From: Umbilicaria muhlenbergii
Taxonomy: Eukaryota > Ascomycota > Lecanoromycetes > Umbilicariales > Umbilicariaceae
Direction: 5' to 3'
Assembly (NCBI GenBank): GCA_000611775.1
Contig: KK106981.1
Span: 4,714,927-4,778,926, forward strand
DNA length: 64,000 nucleotides
The notes under the pieces were generated by a model that ran no database searches, was not told the origin of the DNA, and saw only the letters and a program-made list of their open reading frames with translations. Both the position numbers and the translations under genes were made by a program. Positions 58,681 to 64,000 of this stretch are shown piece by piece (the stretch's first letter is position 1; each line of letters opens with the position of its first letter).

Positions 58681-59742
58681 AAAAAAAGAAATTAAAATAA
58701 TGTCAAGATTATGCAGATTATGAATTAGTACATGTGTTTTAACAGTTGATATTTAACTACAGAGAAGAGTTCTAATCTAAGAAGTAAAAGGAAAAAAGAG
58801 CATGAAGATTAAAACTTTTATATACATGTTAAGTTCATTAATTTAATCACTGTTAACCTGTTCAGTTTAATCAGTTCAGTACATCATTCAGATCATTCAA
58901 TTTAATTTAATGTTCAAGTGTAAACCTGACAAGATTAACCTGTTAAATATAATTAAATTATTTTATTTTTAAAAGATAATTTGTTCTTTTTTTATAATTA
59001 TTAATATAATTTCTTATATGAAAGAGTTTTTTGTTAAACTTTTCTTTATTTATTCTTCTCATTTATTATTTTTAATTATGAATATGACTATTAAAACTTT
59101 TTAATTATATTATAATATATTATTATTATTTCTGAGTATGACTTTAATTTTCTCTTTATCTTGAAAGTAATCAGCTTATTTATTTTATGTATTAATTTTA
59201 TTAATTTTATTTCCTTTTTGATAAATTTTTTAAAGTTGTATGAGAATAATTTCTCTGATTATTATACTTATCTACAATTTACAATCTTAATTATAATAAC
59301 ATAAAAGAGGTCTTTATAATTAGTATATATTTTAATTATATATTTAATCTCTTTTAAATATACTTTTCACTGCTTAAATGCTTTTATAATTATTAATAAG
59401 TTTTTATTATATATCTTATAATTAAGCTTTAATTTTTATTTATTTTAACTGTTATTTTCCTATTTATATCAAATATTTACAATATTAGTTTTAATATAAA
59501 TATTTTCTTTAATTACTGAAATACATCTTTATTATAATAAGCTTAGTCAGTAGGATCATAAAATGAAGTTATAATATTTTAAGATGATTAAACTGATTAA
59601 GTGTTAATCACTTTAATCACTTTAATCAAGTTGATTGAGCATTAATTATTTCAATTATTATAATTGAGTTGATTAAATATTAATTACTTTGATCATAAAA
59701 AGCAAAGAAGTTTGTAAATTATTATATAAATAAACTCAACTT
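58681..59742. other. AT-rich sequence without recognisable gene
   Basis: Over 1 kb of very AT-rich DNA with long TTTAATTATAAT-like runs. At 59590-59700 the words TTAATCACTTTAATCA and ATTAATTATTTCAATT repeat loosely. No terminal repeat of gypsy C could be found here. Confidence 0.5.
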
Positions 59743-60763
59743 CATCAGCAATTTAGCAAGTTAACTCTGAGTTAATTTTTAACACTTTGAGCACTCTGAG
59801 CTTCTGATCTCATGTCTCAGCTAACAGCTGCTCTTAGCACCCTCTGAGCACTTTGAGCTCAACCTTAAATCTTGAGCAGAACATCAAAATTTTGTGATAA
59901 AAAAACAGTTATTAAAACAATTGTTTAAACAAGTACACACACAGTGTTATAATAACAGTAAAACTTATAATAAGTAAACTTTTGCTAAAATTCACTTTTC
60001 TGCAATAAAAAATCATGATTTGTTGAGTCTGAAAGCACTCTATAAGTGTTGAGTTCTGAATATTTAAAGAACTTCAAGATTTTCATCACTTAAAAATTTA
60101 CACACTTTAATAACTTTTGCAACTCAACAGATATGAAGAAACTTTCAATGCATAAATTATAAAAAACAGTATTATCTATTAATGTTAAATTAAAAGTTTC
60201 TTCATAACTGCTATTGTTGTTAAGTTATATTTAATTCAAGTTTTCAATAGCGAAAAATCTTTCAAAAAAAGTCACATACTTTGAATAACTATTGCGCTTT
60301 TATACTTATAATATAACTTTCAGGTTATAAGTTGTAGAGAATAAGCTGTTTAAGAGTTTTCTGATACAAAGTTTCTTTTTATGTGTTGTTGGTGTTGAGT
60401 TATTCAAAAAGTCATTAAAAGTCGGTTTATTAATGTTGTGATTTTCATCACTGAAAGTTATATCATAAGTATAAAAGCGCAATAGTTATTCAATATACTA
60501 ATATATTTATAATTAGTTAAAAGGTTTTTAATTCATAACTATTGCAAATTAAAACTTATAAAGAAATCTTTAGTCTATAAAGTGTACAGAATAAAGAGAT
60601 TTAAAACTTTTCAATAAAAAGTTTCTTATTATTCATGAAGGTATAATAGTTATTTAAAGTGTAAGATTTGTATGAGCTCATTTACTGCTCAGAGAGTGCT
60701 CTGAGCGCATAAAGTACTATTAACTAAAATCTTATTTTTGAGTGAGCTGCCAAATTGTGGATG
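59743..60763. mobile_element. Foldback element, copy 3
   Basis: Bounded by CATCAGCAATTTAGCAAG on the left and, reversed, CATCCACAATTTGGCAG on the right. It aligns with copy 2 along its length but has a single copy of the internal block and a deletion in the second inverted arm (near 60450). CpG persists at TATTGCGC, AAAGCGCAATA and GAGCGCATAAAG. No coding frame. Confidence 0.78.
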
Positions 60764-62599
60764 TTCTGCATAATCAAAAACTTTATACTTAACTCAATAT
60801 AATAATTTTATATTATTAATAACAACTTCAGTTTTAATGATATTAAGTACTTAATAAAGCTTTAAATTTGTTTAAAAACAACTTTATATGATTAAAAATT
60901 AATAATCAACTGTTACACTTTAAGTATTAAAATTAACTTATCACTTACTTTATATTAAATTAATAATTATCTTACAATAAAGCTCATTTACTATCTCAGC
61001 AGAGAAGCAACTTATAATTATCTTTAATATAATTATAATTAAATTACTTAAAATTGTTTTACCTGATTTTTTTTAAAAAATAATGAATTAAGTTTTAAGT
61101 TTATTTCCTTTAAGTTAACTTGTATATTAAGTTCAACAACACTTAATTTATAATAAAATCAGAAAAAATATTATATATTATTATATATCTTTATGATAAA
61201 GCCTTTGCCTAAATAAAATCACACTTAAAGTATTACTTGAATAATGATTTATTCAAGCAAAAGGATAAAATTAAAAGAATATTTAAATTCTCAATTATTT
61301 TCAAGAAAAAAAATATGCTATAATTATAATAAAATTAAGCATTATATTAAAAACTGTCACAAATTAAAGCAGATGTAATTATTCTCAGAGAAGTATATTA
61401 AAATAATATTAAAGTATCTTCAAATCACACAGTCAGTTAATAAATTAAAAAAACATCACACAATATTATATCATAAACTACTTATTATAATGATGAATGC
61501 TTTACTCACTTAAGTGAAAAGCAAAGCTTAGGATAATATCTTTACACATTTAAAAAAAATCTTTTATATAATATAAACAACATCAGCTGAGAAAGATAAT
61601 AAAAAAGATTTTAAATAAAATAAAAACTTCATTAAAAATGAAATGAAGGAACTAATTAATATTAAAAAATTTATGACAACAGCATCAACAAAGTTCATTA
61701 AAAAGTGAAATAAAAAAATTAATCAAGTTATAAATATCTTGATCACTGTTAATTTAAATATTTTCAACTGAGTTTATTAAGTAATACAAGAAATTTTGCA
61801 ATGAATAATGAATATTTTCAAATATTAGCAAGGGCTGAATTTTTTGAAAGTCATTATTAATAAAATGATTAAACAAGTGAAAAAGTGAGCAATAAAGTAT
61901 AATATTAAATTTATAAAAATTTATAAAAAGATACTTTATACTCTTCATTAATAAAAAAACTTTATGATATTCTCAGATAATCTCACAAGAATTAAAAATA
62001 TAATTTAATATTAAATTAAAAACATATTAAAAGAAGTTTATTATAAGAATATTTTTAAAAACACTCATTGTTATGATTATATCATGATTTTATTAATATA
62101 TTATTAATATATTAACTTTCTTAGTCACCTGTTCAGGCTTAACTTAGTTTAATTCATATATAACAGGCTTTAACATTACTAATAAGAATTAATCTTCTCA
62201 CATCAAATAAATGAAACATGTTCAACAATTTGATAACAACACTTATCTCAAGCATCATAAAATACCTTGAAATAATCAGTTCTTTAAACAAATCATGATG
62301 TCACTGTTGATTAATTTAAAGTTATTCAACTTTAAGTTTTAACTCCTCTTCATTATCAGCTGCTTAGTCATCATTGATTAGCTGATTACTTTTCATTAAG
62401 CAGTTTATCATCAGTTAACTGTTTACCTCTCATTGACTGCTGTTTATATAATAAATCTTTCAAGTCATTGAGCTTCCTGTTGAATCAAATGATTTATATC
62501 AGCAATTAAATGATTTGTATTAATATTATAATTAAACTGACTTCTTCTTCTTCTTTCTTAAGTCAGCAAGCTTTTTTAACTTTAATAAATAATTTAATA
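60764..62599. other. Very AT-rich decayed sequence, with a possible gag-knuckle trace
   Basis: Mostly TATTAAT/AAATTA sequence without a usable frame. At about 61312-61360 the plus strand shows a weak trace of a retroviral-type zinc knuckle (spacing like CX2CX4HX4C), which suggests another LTR element's gag, but the surroundings are too eroded to define its ends. Confidence 0.35.
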
Positions 62600-63930
62600 T
62601 CAACTCTTGCTTATTAAATTCAAGATTTTATTAACTCTGAGCACTTTTAAAGTCAAGAAATCACCTCCTCTCACAGGCAAATCATTGCTCAATATCTCTG
62701 AATCATAATTCAATCAGGTCAGACATTCAGCTGACAGACTCATTTAAAGTTCAAGGAAGTTATTACTTGACTTAAAGAGTGAATCACTGACTTATTCAGG
62801 TTTAAATAAAACGTCAACTGTACTGTTCTTGTCATATGAGCTTCAATTGAGAGTGAAACTCATGATTTAATCACATCTGACACTGAATGAGACTGTCACC
62901 TTTTTACAAAATAACATCTCAACTCTTCACCAGCTTCTGAGCTTCTCAGATCAGAAAAAAAAGCTTAAAAATTCATGACAAATAACAAAAAAGCAGGTTA
63001 AACAGATTAAAAAAAACATGAGCAGTTATCATTAAACTGAGGCTTTATTAATAAGCAACAAGCTGAACTTACTGACCTCATAACTTAAGCAGTAACCACT
63101 GTTATGATAATTCAGCAAGCATGCAACACTAAAGAAAGAGATAATAATAAAAGTAATAATAAAAATATTAAAAATGATACTGACAACCCTTCAATTAACA
63201 GTGATGAAATCAATAAACATATTACCTTTTAAGTGAAAGATATCAGTTACTTTAACTCACAAGTTAATGCTACTGAGAATGTTGTTGTTAAAGATTAAAA
63301 TATAATATATCAGAACATCTTCTCCTTCATAAATTAAGTTTGAGTTAAGACAATCATGATTGAATCAGGATTAATTCATCAAAACCTCAACTTCTACTTA
63401 TTAAATCAAGCAAATAAGTGATACATTGAAAAGCTTTCACACATTCAATGATTGAGCTTATATCTTGATATCAACAGAGCTGAAAAATAATGCAAGGCTC
63501 TTGAATTACACTTTTAAGATCTTTTTAGCAAATCATTAATTATGCTTAAAATCATCTGTTACACTGTGAAAGATGCATGAAAGAACTGTGAGCCTGCCTT
63601 TTATATTAAATTCATAATCATCAATGAATGAAAAACTGAGATTATCATTACTGATTATGCTTAAGTACTTTTAACTTATGAGCACTTAAATAATGAGCTT
63701 CAGCTCACTCTCACTGAATCAACACCTCAGATTACAGTGATTAAGTTTATTGAATAATTAAACTCAAAGAAGCACGCCTGGTTTGAGATTTATGAATAAA
63801 ATCAAAGTCATATCATGATGCATTAACAGAATAATCAAGAATGTGATAATTAAAACTTTTAAACCAATGATAATTGAAGCTCTTGATTTGAAGGAAGTCA
63901 GAATGATCAGTTTAAAAACTTTTATTCTTT
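62600..63930 (+). mobile_element. Ty3/gypsy gag remnant (another element)
   Basis: Plus-strand sequence from about 62690 to 63800 resembles fungal gypsy gag proteins. It has the region before the capsid-like part, a block like the common YxD/EDVxxF segment near 63290-63320, a CKALELHF-like block near 63490, and a TVKDA-like block near 63565. It continues toward the right edge. It lies on the opposite strand from families A-C, so it is separate from them. Broken, with many breaks; LTRs not seen in the window. Confidence 0.5.
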
Positions 63931-64000
63931 TTTTAACTTTTTTAATTAAGCTTTATATCAGCTCTCATATTAATCTTCTTATCATTAACTTTTTTTTCCT

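Noticed and set aside
26000-64000. TGA read as tryptophan (altered code, or organelle DNA)
   Set aside because: Genes in the same window use the standard code, and the TGA sites lie in transposon fossils with other C-to-T type decay. Mutation explains them without code change.

Overview
This is nuclear DNA of a filamentous ascomycete (Pezizomycotina, possibly a Dothideomycete; the class is inference). Evidence is the short 50-70 nt GT-AG introns with CTAAC-like branch sites, compact genes of clear ascomycete type, and a long AT-rich, point-mutated block of nested retrotransposons. The window has two halves that meet sharply near 25.5-26.0 kb.

The left half (1-25,446) is a GC-balanced gene region with eight protein genes. 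In order: a conserved fungal protein of unknown function with an F-box-like end, running off the left edge (minus); the proteasome ATPase Rpt5 (plus); a Pho80/Clg1-type cyclin (minus); the chromatin-remodeller subunit Rsc7 (minus); the nutrient-signalling AGC kinase Sch9 with a C2 domain (plus); a split-motif cytidine/dCMP-deaminase-fold protein (plus); an F-box protein (plus); and the P-TEFb-type cyclin Pch1 (plus). They form no operon or secondary-metabolite cluster. They are housekeeping and regulatory genes for protein turnover, cyclin-CDK control, chromatin and growth signalling. Exon structures were assigned by hand from splice motifs and frame continuity. The gaps of 0.5-2.6 kb hold leaders, purine tracts and microsatellites, with no further gene I can defend.

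The right half (about 26,000-64,000) is AT-rich, nearly free of CpG, and holds no intact gene. It is a stack of transposon fossils. A Tad-like LINE (26,770-38,536, plus) is cut by three insertions: a foldback element, a small retroposon made of 57-bp tandem repeats joined to a LINE-like 3' tail, and a 6-kb Ty3/gypsy element (family A, 207-bp LTRs, target duplication ACAGT). To the right lies an older gypsy element (family C), split first by a 7.3-kb gypsy element (family B, 455-bp LTRs) and then by a second family-A copy (target duplication CTCAG). Two more foldback copies, an inverted piece of a family-B LTR and a gag remnant of another gypsy element complete the block. The layout would fit a centromere-proximal or other heterochromatic island, which is inference.

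The most unusual points are: (1) the retroposon of satellite repeats with a LINE-like tail and a 14-bp target duplication; (2) a Cys/Lys-rich, apparently intron-bearing reading on the strand opposite to gypsy B between its integrase and 3' LTR, ending in an unmutated GC-rich patch; (3) three foldback elements that keep CpG where their neighbours have lost it; and (4) a decay spectrum unlike textbook RIP: CpG and TGG/CCA are nearly gone while CpA and AGG/CCT persist. I found no CRISPR array, rRNA or tRNA.
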